Assembly (NCBI RefSeq): GCF_000714815.1
Contig: NZ_JMIH01000018.1
Span: 62,001-126,000 of the forward strand
Direction of reading: 5' to 3'
DNA: 64,000 nt
Origin: Anditalea andensis
Lineage (GTDB): Bacteria; Bacteroidota; Bacteroidia; Cytophagales; Cyclobacteriaceae
The position numbers and the translations under genes were made by a program. A model generated the notes under the pieces. That model made no database searches, was not told where the DNA came from, and was given only the letters and a program-made list of their open reading frames with translations. This document shows positions 28,675-39,700 of this stretch, in pieces. Position 1 is the first letter of the stretch. Every line of letters starts with the position of its first letter.

Positions 28675-28862
28675 CTGTTTAAATTTTTTACAATGGTCTT
28701 AATATGTCCTTTACCAATAGTCAGCATGAACTTTTGCATATATCCCTGACCGCCCCCCTTAGGGTTCATACCACGGTAAGAAACTCTGATTATGCTAAAA
28801 TTCATATTTGAGTATTTTGATATTGATAGTATATTTAAATCGCGCTTCTAGATGCGGATAGG

Positions 28863-28885
28863 AAAGAATTTATGGCAAATTCTTT
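28863..28885. promoter_or_regulatory. Hairpin in the susC-susD gap
   Basis: AAAGAATTT-ATGGC-AAATTCTTT forms a 9-bp AT-rich stem with a 5-base loop, 20 bases after the susC stop. Hairpins between susC and susD can lower or stabilise the downstream message. The position fits such a role, but nothing proves it here. Confidence 0.35.
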
Positions 28886-28904
28886 TCATGATCTTTTACT
28901 TACT

Positions 28905-31900
28905 TTAAAACCGGATATTAGCTCCTACCATGAAAGTTCTAGGCCTGGGATAAAAGCCCAAATCTACCCCAGAAGAAAAACCACTACCATAGCCCACTTC
29001 TGGATCCATGCCTTCATAATGGGTGAAGGTATATAAGTTCAGTACTGAAGCATAAACCCTCACTTGGCTAAAGTTCCTATGGTTTATCAACCTACCGAAG
29101 TCATACCCAAGCGTGATATTACTGATTCTCAAAAAGTCTCCATCATGAATATAAAGATCGGAGAAGTTGGTCCAGTTTCTAGCATCTTCTGTCACTCGGG
29201 GCATTGTATTAGAAGACCCCGGACCATGCCACCGGTCCATGATGGCGGCAGTATATGGTGCAAATGGATTCGCATGATTGCGATAGGATTGGACAATTTG
29301 GTTTCCAGCTACCCCGTTTGCAAGAAAGTTTATATCAAACCCTTTATATTCTGCTGAAAAGGTAATACCGAAGGTATAATTTGGATTGGGATCCCCTATC
29401 ATGGTACGATCATCATCATTGATCACACCGTCACCGTTTCTGTCTACGTACCTCACATCACCAGGTCCGGCGCCGGGCTGAATCAGGGTTTCTCCTATCC
29501 GGTGTTCCATTACTTCATTTTCACTTTGAAATATGCCATCCGTTTGAAGGCCCCAAAAATATCCTATCGGAAATCCATTTTGTGCTCTATAAAATTGCAT
29601 GGAATTATCAAACAACTGATTTGGCTCACCCTGAATGATACCATCTCTGGTAGGAATATTGCCTACTCTGTTACGATTATACGCACCATTGACGCCTACA
29701 TTATAGGTTAATTCCCCTATCTCATCACTATACTGAATGTTCAATTCAACTCCCGTATTTCGGACATCACCTCCATTTATAAATGGAGGTTCAGCCCCGG
29801 CAGTAGCGAGAATCGGAGCAGCTATCAACCAGTCTCTTGTAATTTTATCATACCAATCAAAATTTACAGCCAATCTTCCCAAGAAAAATCTCGAATCAAA
29901 TCCGATGTTCAATTGCTCAGATGTCTCCCATCTTAAATCTGGATTGGAAAGCCTATTTGGAAAAGCACCAGGCACCAGACCAGTAGTGCCTTCCCCAGGC
30001 CCAAAGAAATAATTAGTATTGGCCACAGTAATCGGTGCCATGTATTGAAAAAAACCGATTTCCTGATTACCTACCTGTCCCCAGCTGGCTCTTAATTTGA
30101 AAAAATCCATGGTATTGGTAAATGTTTCCATAAATGGTTCATTAGTCAGTACCCAACCAGCAGAGATGGAAGGAAAAAAACCAAACCTATTGCCCCTAGC
30201 AAAACGAGAAGATCCATCTGCTCGGTAGGTTAGATTTAAAAGATAGGTTTCTCTGAAATTATAGTTCAACCTTCCGAAATAGGACATCCTATGGTCAGGA
30301 TCTATAGGTCCTCCCCCTAAATTTATGTTAGCGCCGTCTACGTTGGTAGCATTTGATAACCAGGCATACCGGAGTGAAGGCACGATCAAATCTCTATTAC
30401 CAGCAAACATAAAGGAACCCTGTCTTTGGAACATGGAGCTACCGATCATGGCTTCAAAGTTATGGTCATTTTGAAACGTGAAATTGTAGGTGATTAAATT
30501 ATCAAACAAAAATGTACGCCCTTTTCCCATGTTTTGTGATACGCTGGTATATGGATCAAAAGCAAAAGCGGACAACTGATAGGCTGGAGAAAAAGATCTG
30601 CCCTCATTGGTATAAAAATCCACACCTAAACTTGTTCTGAATCTCAGATTTTCTATCGGCTCTACCACCATATAGATGTCACCCAAAATTCTTTGTTCAT
30701 TGTTCCTGTTTTTGTTTTGATAGTACATCAAGGCATAAGGGTTTGCCTCATTTGGATTCCAATCAGATTGGCTGTTATCATAAAAACCGCCGTCCTCATT
30801 AAACATCGGTACAAATGGACTGGTATTGAATGCTCCTCTGAGTGCGTTGGAATATTGGTCTCCTACACCTATACCATTACTTTGTCTGTGGGACATGGTA
30901 AGATGCTGGCCTATGGTAATCACATCATCATATATACTATGCTCGGAATTGATCCGGACATTATAACGCTCAAAATTAGATAATTCCGACCCGCCGACTA
31001 TGCCTTCCTGACCAGTGTAAGCCAGGGATAAAGAATAAATAGATTTATCAGAACCTCCCTGTACACCTAATACATGATTTTGGGTAACGGCATTGTCCAC
31101 AAACATTTCATTCAGCCAGTTTGTCCCCTCACCCATAGCGGCTATCTCTGCATTGGTAAAGTATGGATTGCCGCCGGAATTGACAGCTGCTTCATTGACG
31201 ATAGTAGCGTATTCACGGCTGTTTAACATATTGGTTTTACGTGGCACATTTTGAAGGCCATAGAACATATCATATGTAATCTGGGCACGCTGTCCCCTCC
31301 TGCCCTGCCGTGTAGTCACTAATATGACACCGTTAGCAGCCTGAGAACCATAGATAGCGGCAGATGCTGCATCCTTTAGTACATCTATGGATGCTATATC
31401 TGCAGGGTTCAGGTAAGCTATATCATTGGTAAGTACCCCATCTACTACATAAAGCGGATTGGCATTTCCTATCGTCCCTAGGCCCCTTATTACCACCCTC
31501 ATTTCTTCACCCGGCTGACCGGAGGTGGATGTGATCTGTACTCCAGGAGCCTGACCTTGTAGGGCATCCAATGGCTGTACAGTACTCAATCTTTGGAGGT
31601 TATCACCATCTACCTGTACAGTGGCTCCTGTTACTAACTTCTTCTTCTGGACACCATATCCTACGACCACCACTTCCTCTAATGATCCCATATCCGGAGC
31701 CAGATCTATGTTCACAACTCCTCTATTGCCTACCCTGATTTCCTGACCCTGAAAACCCAGGTAGGAGAATACTAAAGTTGAATTCTCACTTACACCTCCT
31801 AGAGTATAGTTACCATCCAGATCTGTAGTGGTACCTGAAGTGGTGCCCTTTATCAGGATACTTACCCCGGGCAATGGCTCTTCTGTCGAAGCATCCCGGA

Positions 31901-31982
31901 CTGTTCCGGATATTTGCTGCTGAGCAAAAGCGGCAGGGAGCAGCCATACCCAGCATAAACTAATAAGTACTAAATGTTTCAT
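28905..31982 (-). CDS. susC: SusC/RagA-family TonB-dependent transporter of the xyloglucan locus
   Basis: 1025 residues with a signal peptide ending WLLPAAFAQ. A CarboxypepD_reg-like domain (about 22-100; QISGTVRDASTEEPLPGVSI), the LEEVVVVGYG segment, a plug (about 115-225; MRVVIRGLGTIGNANPLYVV, AIYGSQAANGVILVTTRQG) and the barrel with a DRNGDGVINDDD-like site (about 835) are all present. It ends in a terminal aromatic (IRF) as outer-membrane barrels do. It is the importer of xyloglucan oligosaccharides if the locus assignment is right. It follows the GH31 gene by 46 bases on the same strand. Confidence 0.96.
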   Translation of the reverse strand: MKHLVLISLCWVWLLPAAFAQQQISGTVRDASTEEPLPGVSILIKGTTSGTTTDLDGNYTLGGVSENSTLVFSYLGFQGQEIRVGNRGVVNIDLAPDMGSLEEVVVVGYGVQKKKLVTGATVQVDGDNLQRLSTVQPLDALQGQAPGVQITSTSGQPGEEMRVVIRGLGTIGNANPLYVVDGVLTNDIAYLNPADIASIDVLKDAASAAIYGSQAANGVILVTTRQGRRGQRAQITYDMFYGLQNVPRKTNMLNSREYATIVNEAAVNSGGNPYFTNAEIAAMGEGTNWLNEMFVDNAVTQNHVLGVQGGSDKSIYSLSLAYTGQEGIVGGSELSNFERYNVRINSEHSIYDDVITIGQHLTMSHRQSNGIGVGDQYSNALRGAFNTSPFVPMFNEDGGFYDNSQSDWNPNEANPYALMYYQNKNRNNEQRILGDIYMVVEPIENLRFRTSLGVDFYTNEGRSFSPAYQLSAFAFDPYTSVSQNMGKGRTFLFDNLITYNFTFQNDHNFEAMIGSSMFQRQGSFMFAGNRDLIVPSLRYAWLSNATNVDGANINLGGGPIDPDHRMSYFGRLNYNFRETYLLNLTYRADGSSRFARGNRFGFFPSISAGWVLTNEPFMETFTNTMDFFKLRASWGQVGNQEIGFFQYMAPITVANTNYFFGPGEGTTGLVPGAFPNRLSNPDLRWETSEQLNIGFDSRFFLGRLAVNFDWYDKITRDWLIAAPILATAGAEPPFINGGDVRNTGVELNIQYSDEIGELTYNVGVNGAYNRNRVGNIPTRDGIIQGEPNQLFDNSMQFYRAQNGFPIGYFWGLQTDGIFQSENEVMEHRIGETLIQPGAGPGDVRYVDRNGDGVINDDDRTMIGDPNPNYTFGITFSAEYKGFDINFLANGVAGNQIVQSYRNHANPFAPYTAAIMDRWHGPGSSNTMPRVTEDARNWTNFSDLYIHDGDFLRISNITLGYDFGRLINHRNFSQVRVYASVLNLYTFTHYEGMDPEVGYGSGFSSGVDLGFYPRPRTFMVGANIRF

Positions 31983-32028
31983 AAATTTTCGGGTTTAAGG
32001 TTATTGTCTATATTATATTTCATCCAGC

Positions 32029-34878
32029 TCAGCGTAGTCTGACTGTGGTAGTTGTACCATTATATACTATTTTATGATCAGCTACTATCTCAAAATCTAA
32101 AGCCCTGGGATGATTTTTTCGTACATATACTATTTGGAAAGTTCTATTATCCAGTCTCCCATCAAACGATTCCCCCTGCTTGTCCCCAAAAGTCAGCTCA
32201 CCGGATTGATCATCATATCTAATAGGTATCTTTAAATACTTTCCCTCCTCGTAATTATAATTAGTGTTTTCATCTTCATATAAAGTAAAATCTCCATTCT
32301 GTCCTTCATAGACATACACCATAATTTCTTCGGCCACCTTTTCTGTACTGTATTGAATTTCAGGCCCAAAAGGCAATATAGAACCAGCTTTTACATAGAT
32401 AGGCATGCGTTCATATGGCGCATCTACTTCTATCCGCTGTCCACCTTCCGTATACTTACCATGATATAGATCATACCATCCCGTTTCCTTTGGCAGGTAC
32501 AGGACTTTTTTTCGGTCTTTATATGCGGTCACCGGATTGATCAGTAAAGATGGTCCAAACATATATTGGTTACCGATATCCTTCACATTTTCATCCTCAG
32601 GAAAGTCCATTACCAATGCCCTCATGATAGTATAATCATCATGGTATACTTTACCAGTCAAAGAATAGATATAAGGCATCAGTCTATAGCGTAGCTTTGT
32701 ATAATATAAAATGCTTTTATATGCCTGATGGTCTTCAGGTGCTATATGGTATACCTCCCTATATGGGTATTGACCATGCGCCCTAAAGAGTGGGGTAAAT
32801 GCTCCAAACTGATACCACCGGGCATTAAGCTCTCTCCACTCCTCTAATGCTTCACCCTGGGGATCTGGTCGGTCATATTTATCTTCCACAAAGAAGCCCC
32901 CGATATCGGTAGTCCAGTAAGGAAGTCCAGACATGGCAAAATTAAGGCCTCCCGCTATCTGCCTTTCCATCTCATCAAACCGCGAAGATATGTCCCCACT
33001 CCAGGTAGCCGCTCCAAATCTTTGGATTCCGGCAAAGGCTGACCGCGTAAGGATAAATACCCTCTGATCCGGAGCGGCATCTCGCTGTCCTTCATAGATG
33101 CCTTTGGCATTCATGAGCGCATAAGCATTAAAATACTTTTCGGCCACCCCCAGAGCTGTTGGATTCATCAGGCTTTTTCTTTGTACAATAGATGCATTGG
33201 AATGGATGTCCGGTTCCGTAGCATCCAGCCACCAAGCATCTATGCCTTTGGAAAAGAGGCTTTCATTCAGCTGATTCCAAAATTCTTTTCTGGCATTTTC
33301 ATTATAGGCATCATAAAAAGTAGACGTATAGCCATCTCCTATCCAGTCTCGCTGCTGATTTTCTATATTTTGCATATAGAGCATCCCTTTTTCTTTCATA
33401 TCATTATAATTGGCTATGCCTTCATAATATTTAGGCCACACAGATATCATGATACGTGCATGATGCTCCTCCTGTACTTCTCTGATCATCTCCTCAGGAT
33501 CAGGAAATCGATCTTTATCAAACTCATGACTTCCCCACTGATCTTCAGCCCAATATGACCAATCCTGAACTATATTATCTAAAGGGATACCTTTCTCACG
33601 GAAAGTCCTCACCGTTTCCAATAACTCCTCCTGTGTTTTATACCTTTCTCTGCTTTGCCAAAAACCCATAGCCCACTTTGGCATCACCTGGGCCTTTCCT
33701 GTCAATGTCCTGTAGCCACTGATTACCTCATCCATGTCTTCTCCATGAATAAAATAATAATCAAGCTGATCACCTGCTTCTGAATCAAAACCAAATAAAG
33801 CAGCCTGCTCGTCAGTTTGTGGTGATAAATATTTTAAGGATAAAAATGACTGATCCGATTCCGGAATCCATTCGATCTTGACTTTATGTTTACCGTTTTC
33901 GGATAATTCATGCTGAAATTCCTCAAAACCAGGATTCCAGCTTTCTCTCCATGTATCTATTTTAAGCTCATCATCCATCCATATTTTAATGTATCCTGAA
34001 TAGACCATTTTAAAAGTATGATTACCGGCATCTTCCGAATCCATGAATCCAGACCATGTTACTATGCCCTTTGCCATATCAAATACAGGCATTTTTTCTA
34101 GAGATGGTATGAAAGGGTAGTCGATGACATTTTCTATATTCTCTACCCCTTCTTCAGGATGGTCTCTATCAGAAGCGTAAATAACCTTTAAACCTTTTGG
34201 GCCGGCCTTTTCAGAAGCATATAAATTAAGAGCAGAGAGAGGCTGCACAGGCCTGGTATCCCCAAAGGTAGTTATGGAATAATTATCCCAAAGTATACCA
34301 TATCCATTAGTAGATACCATAAAGGGAACCACTGCTACGCCGTTGTACTGCGTAAGGTCTACCTGTCTATGACGGTAATTTATCAAGCCGGACTGATGCT
34401 GACCTAGCCCATATAAAGCCTCATTATCGTTGGCTTTAAAATGCTGCTGAATATGATAGGTGCTTTCTTCTCCAAATTGTACATTTCTAAAGGATCTGCC
34501 GTTATCTTCTTCCCTTAAGAGGATCTTGCCGTTTTTATCCTTGAATACAACCTGGCCTGTCTCCAATGAAACCTCTGCATCCATTGCGCCTGTCTTTAAG
34601 ACCACTTTCCCCTCACCTTCCTCAATTTCCCATGATGCCTGATATTCAAAATCTTCTTTTAATATAAGGCTGGGACGATCTGCAAAGCCATTAACTGGGC
34701 TGGCTGATACGTGAATGATTTTGTCATTTACAGCCTGAAGCCTCACCTGTCGGGGCTGTCCATGAGAGGATGGAGGTAAGTGTATAATTATACCGTTTGG
34801 AATTTTTACATAAGGGTTATTTGAAGGATTTGGCCAAAAGAAAAAGGCACTGAGAAGGAAAATTAAAATTGAATTCAT
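32029..34878 (-). CDS. GH31 alpha-xylosidase with inserted PA14 domain
   Basis: 949 residues with a signal peptide. The N-terminal beta-sandwich (about 20-220) is interrupted by a PA14 module (about 225-375; VTWSGFMDSEDAGNHTFKMV, GYIKIWMDDELK), then the GH31 barrel (about 390-720). The nucleophile is Asp552 in WWLDATEPD and the likely acid/base Asp629 in TWSGDISSRF. PA14-bearing GH31 enzymes include the xyloglucan alpha-xylosidases of Cellvibrio and Bacteroides, which remove the non-reducing xylose from oligosaccharides. Its place between the GH5 and susC genes matches that role. It has its own copy of the shared upstream motif (34956-34988). Confidence 0.93.
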   Translation of the reverse strand: MNSILIFLLSAFFFWPNPSNNPYVKIPNGIIIHLPPSSHGQPRQVRLQAVNDKIIHVSASPVNGFADRPSLILKEDFEYQASWEIEEGEGKVVLKTGAMDAEVSLETGQVVFKDKNGKILLREEDNGRSFRNVQFGEESTYHIQQHFKANDNEALYGLGQHQSGLINYRHRQVDLTQYNGVAVVPFMVSTNGYGILWDNYSITTFGDTRPVQPLSALNLYASEKAGPKGLKVIYASDRDHPEEGVENIENVIDYPFIPSLEKMPVFDMAKGIVTWSGFMDSEDAGNHTFKMVYSGYIKIWMDDELKIDTWRESWNPGFEEFQHELSENGKHKVKIEWIPESDQSFLSLKYLSPQTDEQAALFGFDSEAGDQLDYYFIHGEDMDEVISGYRTLTGKAQVMPKWAMGFWQSRERYKTQEELLETVRTFREKGIPLDNIVQDWSYWAEDQWGSHEFDKDRFPDPEEMIREVQEEHHARIMISVWPKYYEGIANYNDMKEKGMLYMQNIENQQRDWIGDGYTSTFYDAYNENARKEFWNQLNESLFSKGIDAWWLDATEPDIHSNASIVQRKSLMNPTALGVAEKYFNAYALMNAKGIYEGQRDAAPDQRVFILTRSAFAGIQRFGAATWSGDISSRFDEMERQIAGGLNFAMSGLPYWTTDIGGFFVEDKYDRPDPQGEALEEWRELNARWYQFGAFTPLFRAHGQYPYREVYHIAPEDHQAYKSILYYTKLRYRLMPYIYSLTGKVYHDDYTIMRALVMDFPEDENVKDIGNQYMFGPSLLINPVTAYKDRKKVLYLPKETGWYDLYHGKYTEGGQRIEVDAPYERMPIYVKAGSILPFGPEIQYSTEKVAEEIMVYVYEGQNGDFTLYEDENTNYNYEEGKYLKIPIRYDDQSGELTFGDKQGESFDGRLDNRTFQIVYVRKNHPRALDFEIVADHKIVYNGTTTTVRLR

Positions 34879-34955
34879 AAAATACGATTTTGGGTAAACT
34901 GTTTTGCAATCGATTGATTTACAATTTCAATATTCCTTTTTAAACTTGGGGTTCC

Positions 34956-34988
34956 ATTTGTAAACATTAGGGGTATCAAATGTTAAAT
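34956..34988 (-). promoter_or_regulatory. Shared upstream motif, candidate regulator site (GH31 copy)
   Basis: ATTTGTAAA-N15-ATGTTAAAT, 78 bases upstream of the GH31 start codon. The same two half-motifs with the same 15-base spacing and an internal GGGG occur upstream of the GH5 gene, in the same orientation relative to the gene. This is a strong candidate site for the neighbouring hybrid two-component regulator. Confidence 0.6.
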
Positions 34989-35110
34989 GTGCCTTCATTC
35001 CCTATCTAAAGGCATTTATTTATCATTTTATACCCCTATAATGACATTACAATTTTTTATTTTGAGTGTTTTTTTTCTTAGTATGTCTATAAACTCCCAT
35101 ATCTGTAGCT

Positions 35111-36541
35111 TTAGTCTACACTATCCATAATGGCATTTACGATTTCAGGATAAATCCTAGCGCCGGTATTTCGGTCAAATATGGCAAAACCATGATTGCC
35201 ACTATACCCATTGTCCCAATAAAAAGGCACTAAACCGTGTCGATGTGCAGACCTAGTAATGTATTGGATATAATATTCCCTATACCCTTCATGCCCTTCC
35301 ACGTTCAGCCGGGATATGGCCCCATATTCTCCCAGTATCACTCCTATTCCCTGATCTATAAAGCTATTTTTGATTTTTTGAAACTGTCTGTCTACATAAG
35401 GTTCATTTGCCCATGTTTCTGTAGCAGTTGGGTCTGTAGCATCTTTGCCCCATTGGGAGACCAGACTGTTTTCATTAAGTGAAAAATTATAGGGATCATA
35501 ATAATGTACTTCCATCAATATCCGGTCTTCTGTTGTATCATCAGGTATCCGAGCAAAATTTACCGTATGGTCTATGTTAGTATTGAATCCCTGAACAACC
35601 AGATGTCTATAGGCATTTCTTCCTCCGGTAGTCCTTACCGTATTTACAAAAGTTTGATTATAGCCATTTTGGACAGTATAATATTCTTCAGAAGGTGTAC
35701 TATAATCCCCCGTGACCATGACTTCATTGGTTCCGGCAAACAATAACTTATCATCATAATCTCGGAAATTTATAGCTATCTGACGCCACATCGCTTCCAG
35801 TCGCTCCGTGACATATTCCTGCTCGGCAAATGTTGGCTGTATCCATCCATTATCCCAATGTATATTGATAATAGCATACATATCATTATTGAGTACATCA
35901 TTTACCACTTCTTCTACCCTATCCATCCATGACTCATCTATAGTAAATGTATTGGCATCCGAGAACCTACTCCAAGCGACAGGTATCCTTACAGCATTAA
36001 ATCCGGCTGCTTTTACAGCATTTATAAGCGTTTCTGAAACTGGTGGATTTCCCCAAGCGGTTTCTCCTCCTATTGCTTCTAAAGAATTGCCCAGGTTCCA
36101 ACCTACCTTTAGTAGTTTGGCCATTTCCAGGCTGCTCAGATCACGCATGCCCGTAGCATCTGGCGGTAGATTATGAGATGCTTCCTGCTGGCTGCCTTGC
36201 TGTATGACCTGAACATCTAGGGTAAGTTCTTCCGCTGTGAAAGTTATCATTGCTGCTCGATGAGAAGTAGAGGGGTTGGGACTGACGCCGACTACCAGTA
36301 ACCCGCTTTGGCTGGAAGGGTGATTTGATAGTGTGATCCAGTCTACATCAGTAGAGGAGGACCAGAAGGTATTGGACGTTACCTCGATGGTTCCCTCTCC
36401 ACTTTCAGGCCCAAATTCTAAAGCCCCAGGGGAAACTTCCAACTGCACCTCAGTAGGAACAACCTGCTCATCGGCACAGGATGAAAAGTAAAATAGAAAT
36501 AATAAGTGTGCAAAAATGGTTTTAAATGACTTCATATTCAT
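35111..36541 (-). CDS. BACON-GH5 endo-xyloglucanase (GH5_4-like) lipoprotein
   Basis: 476 residues with lipobox Cys22 (FYFSSC). A BACON domain (about 32-116) is followed by a GH5 barrel (about 130-475). The acid/base is Glu273 (LFAGTNEVM) and the nucleophile Glu405 (GVILGEYGA); VGWNLGNSLE and NIHWDNGW are typical subfamily-4 landmarks. This layout is the same as the outer-surface endo-xyloglucanase BoGH5A of Bacteroides ovatus, where BACON holds the enzyme away from the membrane. It would make the first cuts in xyloglucan outside the cell. It lies between the regulator and the GH31 gene on the same strand, with its own upstream motif copy. Confidence 0.93.
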   Translation of the reverse strand: MNMKSFKTIFAHLLFLFYFSSCADEQVVPTEVQLEVSPGALEFGPESGEGTIEVTSNTFWSSSTDVDWITLSNHPSSQSGLLVVGVSPNPSTSHRAAMITFTAEELTLDVQVIQQGSQQEASHNLPPDATGMRDLSSLEMAKLLKVGWNLGNSLEAIGGETAWGNPPVSETLINAVKAAGFNAVRIPVAWSRFSDANTFTIDESWMDRVEEVVNDVLNNDMYAIINIHWDNGWIQPTFAEQEYVTERLEAMWRQIAINFRDYDDKLLFAGTNEVMVTGDYSTPSEEYYTVQNGYNQTFVNTVRTTGGRNAYRHLVVQGFNTNIDHTVNFARIPDDTTEDRILMEVHYYDPYNFSLNENSLVSQWGKDATDPTATETWANEPYVDRQFQKIKNSFIDQGIGVILGEYGAISRLNVEGHEGYREYYIQYITRSAHRHGLVPFYWDNGYSGNHGFAIFDRNTGARIYPEIVNAIMDSVD

Positions 36542-36645
36542 GGGGGTTTATTGTTATAAATCATTATAGCTATCAATGGCCAAAAGGTAGGCTTTGATTA
36601 TGTTAATGTCCAATATCACTATAATAGCGGTAGGAAATGGATATG

Positions 36646-36678
36646 ATTTGTAAATAGGTAGGGGACCATATGTTAAAT
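36646..36678 (-). promoter_or_regulatory. Shared upstream motif, candidate regulator site (GH5 copy)
   Basis: ATTTGTAAA-N15-ATGTTAAAT, 105 bases upstream of the GH5 start and about 85 bases beyond the end of the regulator gene. It matches the site before the GH31 gene in both half-sites and spacing; only the spacer differs, apart from GGGG shifted by one base. Confidence 0.6.
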
Positions 36679-36763
36679 ATGGGCGGTATGCCAAGTTTAA
36701 TGCTCTTCTAATGTACAGTTTACAATACCGATACCCATATGCAGGCAAAAAAGAAAGGTAGGT

Positions 36764-39700
36764 TTATGACATCGGTGTTTTTTTTTCTGCTGCGGCATAG
36801 GCAGAGGGGATCATATTGTAAGCTGCCTTAAAGTATTTGGTAAAGGTTTTAGCATTATTAAAACCTACCTTATAAGCTACTTCCGACACGGATAACTGGC
36901 TCTTTTGTAAATATTGTAAAGAGCGCTGAAGTCTCATACACCGGATAAATTCTATTGGTGTTTTGCCGGTAAGGGTAGAGAGTTTATTGTAAAGATGCAC
37001 TCGGCTCATCCCCATCTCCCTGCTCAGGAATTCCACAGAAAAATCCGGATCAGAAAAATTCTCCTCTACTATTTTCATTACTTTAACAATTAATTTATCA
37101 TCCATGGAGGTAATTTCTGCCTGACTGGTCTGAATACTTACCTTTTTCTCGTATTTCTGTTGCAGTAGCTGGTTTTGTTTGATAAGGTTATTGATCCTGG
37201 AAAGCAGCAGATCAAAATTAAATGGCTTAGTTACATAATCATTTGCCCCAATATGCAGCCCTTCCAACTTTTGGTCTTCTCCGGTAAAGGCTGTGAGCAA
37301 AATGACGGGGATATGGGCAGTACGGGGATCATTTTTGATTTTTTTACATAAAGCTATGCCATTCATTATCGGCATCATCAGATCACTGACTATCAAGGCG
37401 GGCATACCAGCCAAAGCTATTTTCCAACCTTCTTTACCATTTTTAGCTTCCAATACCTCAAAAAACTCTTCAAGACCGGTCTTTAAGTACAACCTGAAAT
37501 CATCATTATCTTCGATTAATAATACCGTTAATTTCTGTAAATTGACATCATTTGAACCTGTATCCGTAGCTGGTTTATCTGTGGTTTCCCTCACTATTCC
37601 TGTAAGTTCAGAAGTATTGTTAGCCAAACCCTTTTCTACTGTTTTTAGTGGAATGGAAATCTTAAATGTACTGCCTTCCCCAGGAGTACTTTCCAGTTGA
37701 ATGTTTCCGCCATGAAGTCTGACAAATTCTTTGGTGATAGAAAGACCTATACCACTTCCCTGATTGACCATACTATCCGGTACTTCATGTGTATAAAAAC
37801 GTTCAAAAATCTGTGCCTGTCGGTCCTTCGGTATGCCGATCCCCGTATCCTTTACCCATATCGTCAATTCACTTTTTTCATCGTCTTCAGGAATATTCCT
37901 ACAAAATACCGCTACAGTGATTTCTCCTCCTTCAGGAGTAAATTTAAAAGCATTGGATAATAGGTTAAAAAGTATTTTTTCCAGCTTATCTATATCGAAG
38001 AATGCTATTAAGCTTTCCGTATCCGATTGAAATGATAAACTGATGGCTTTGTTTTGGGACAATTCATTAAATGAATAAACGGCCTCCTTCAAAAACTTGA
38101 TGATGTTTCCTTTGGAAAGGTGTAGTTCCAGTCCCTCTACTTCTATCTTTCTAAAATCAAGCAGCTGATTTACCAAGTGTAGCAGCCTACGGGCATTTCG
38201 ATGGATCATCTGGAACTGGAATTTTTGCCGATCATTGTTGGGCTCCTTTAAGATTTTTTCTATAGGTGCCATAATGAGAGATAGCGGCGTCCTAAATTCA
38301 TGGCTGATATTGGTCAAAAATCGGATTTTCATCAAATCCAACTCGTGCAGTTGACGTGATTCCCTTCTTTCCTGCTCTATCAGAAACCGGTTTTTTGCTT
38401 TAATCAATAGCCATCTTCTGGACATGTATAGCATTCCTATGATCATAACGAAGTACACAAAATAGGCAGTTGGTGTAAGCCAAAAAGGCGCTAGCACTGT
38501 AATATTTAATTGTGCGGGTACTGCTGACCATACACCATCATTATTGGCTGCTAATACCTGCAATGCATAAGAACCAGGATCGAGATTGGTATAGGTTACC
38601 TGCCTATTATTACCGTCCAAAGTTATCCACTCTGTATCAAAGCCCTCCAGTTTATATTTATACATATTCTTTTCAGGATGGAAAAAATTTAAAGCAGCAA
38701 AACTCACAGAAAAAACATTTTCAAAATGCTTTAAGGTAATTTTTTCAGTATTTTGTAAAGAAGATTCCAAGATGGCCCGTCCATTGATCTCTTTTCCTAC
38801 CGATAATGACTTATTAAACAGTTGAAAATCGGTAAAAACCACAGCTGGAGAATTTTTGTTCGTTACCAATAACTTTGGATCAAAAATATTAAACCCGTTT
38901 GGCCCTCCAAAAATCATTTCCCCTTTCTTGGTCTTATATGCCGCATTTTCATTAAAAGCATTATCTTGAAGTCCATCCAATTCATTATATCGTAGGATTT
39001 CATATTCATCGTCATTATTATACTTTAAGCTAGCAAGCCCATTTGGAGTACTCATCCATATCTGACCCTCATTTTCTAACAGCGTCAGCACCGTACTATG
39101 AGGAAGTCCATCCCTATCAGTAAAATTTTTAAAGCATTGGTTACGGGAGTCATATAGACTTAATCCTCCCTGAGTACCTATCCACATATTGCCTTTATGG
39201 TCATGTAAAATGGAAAGCACATTATCGTGGACCAGACTTTTATTTTTATGTATTTCGTGAGAAAAATGCATCACAGATCCTGACTGAGGATTTATTATAT
39301 CCACCCCAGAAGTTCCCCCCACCCAGATTCTTCCTTCGCGGTCCTCTTCAATAGCAGCTACATAGGATGCATTCAGCATGCTATGGCCGTCTTTAATGGG
39401 TGGATCTGAAAATTGTGTAGAGCCACCCTGTAAGTAATATATACCATTTGATAAAGTTCCAATCCAAATATTACCTTTTGAATCTTCAAAAAGCTCCCAT
39501 ATATTTTCATCCAGTAATCCGGGGCCATCCCTTGTTATGGGGGAAAACTGTTTACCGTCATACCTTATCAACCCTCCAAAATAGGTACCTACCCAAAGCC
39601 TGTCATGGCTGTCATACAATAAGCTAACGACTACATCGCTACTTAATCCATGTGAATTTTGCTGTGTAAATTGGGTAAATTTCTGATTACCACGGTCCAT

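Noticed and set aside
36554-36748. 64-codon minus-strand frame between the HTCS and GH5 genes
   Set aside because: Low-complexity Tyr/Pro/Ile composition. It overlaps the shared regulatory motif; more likely promoter DNA.
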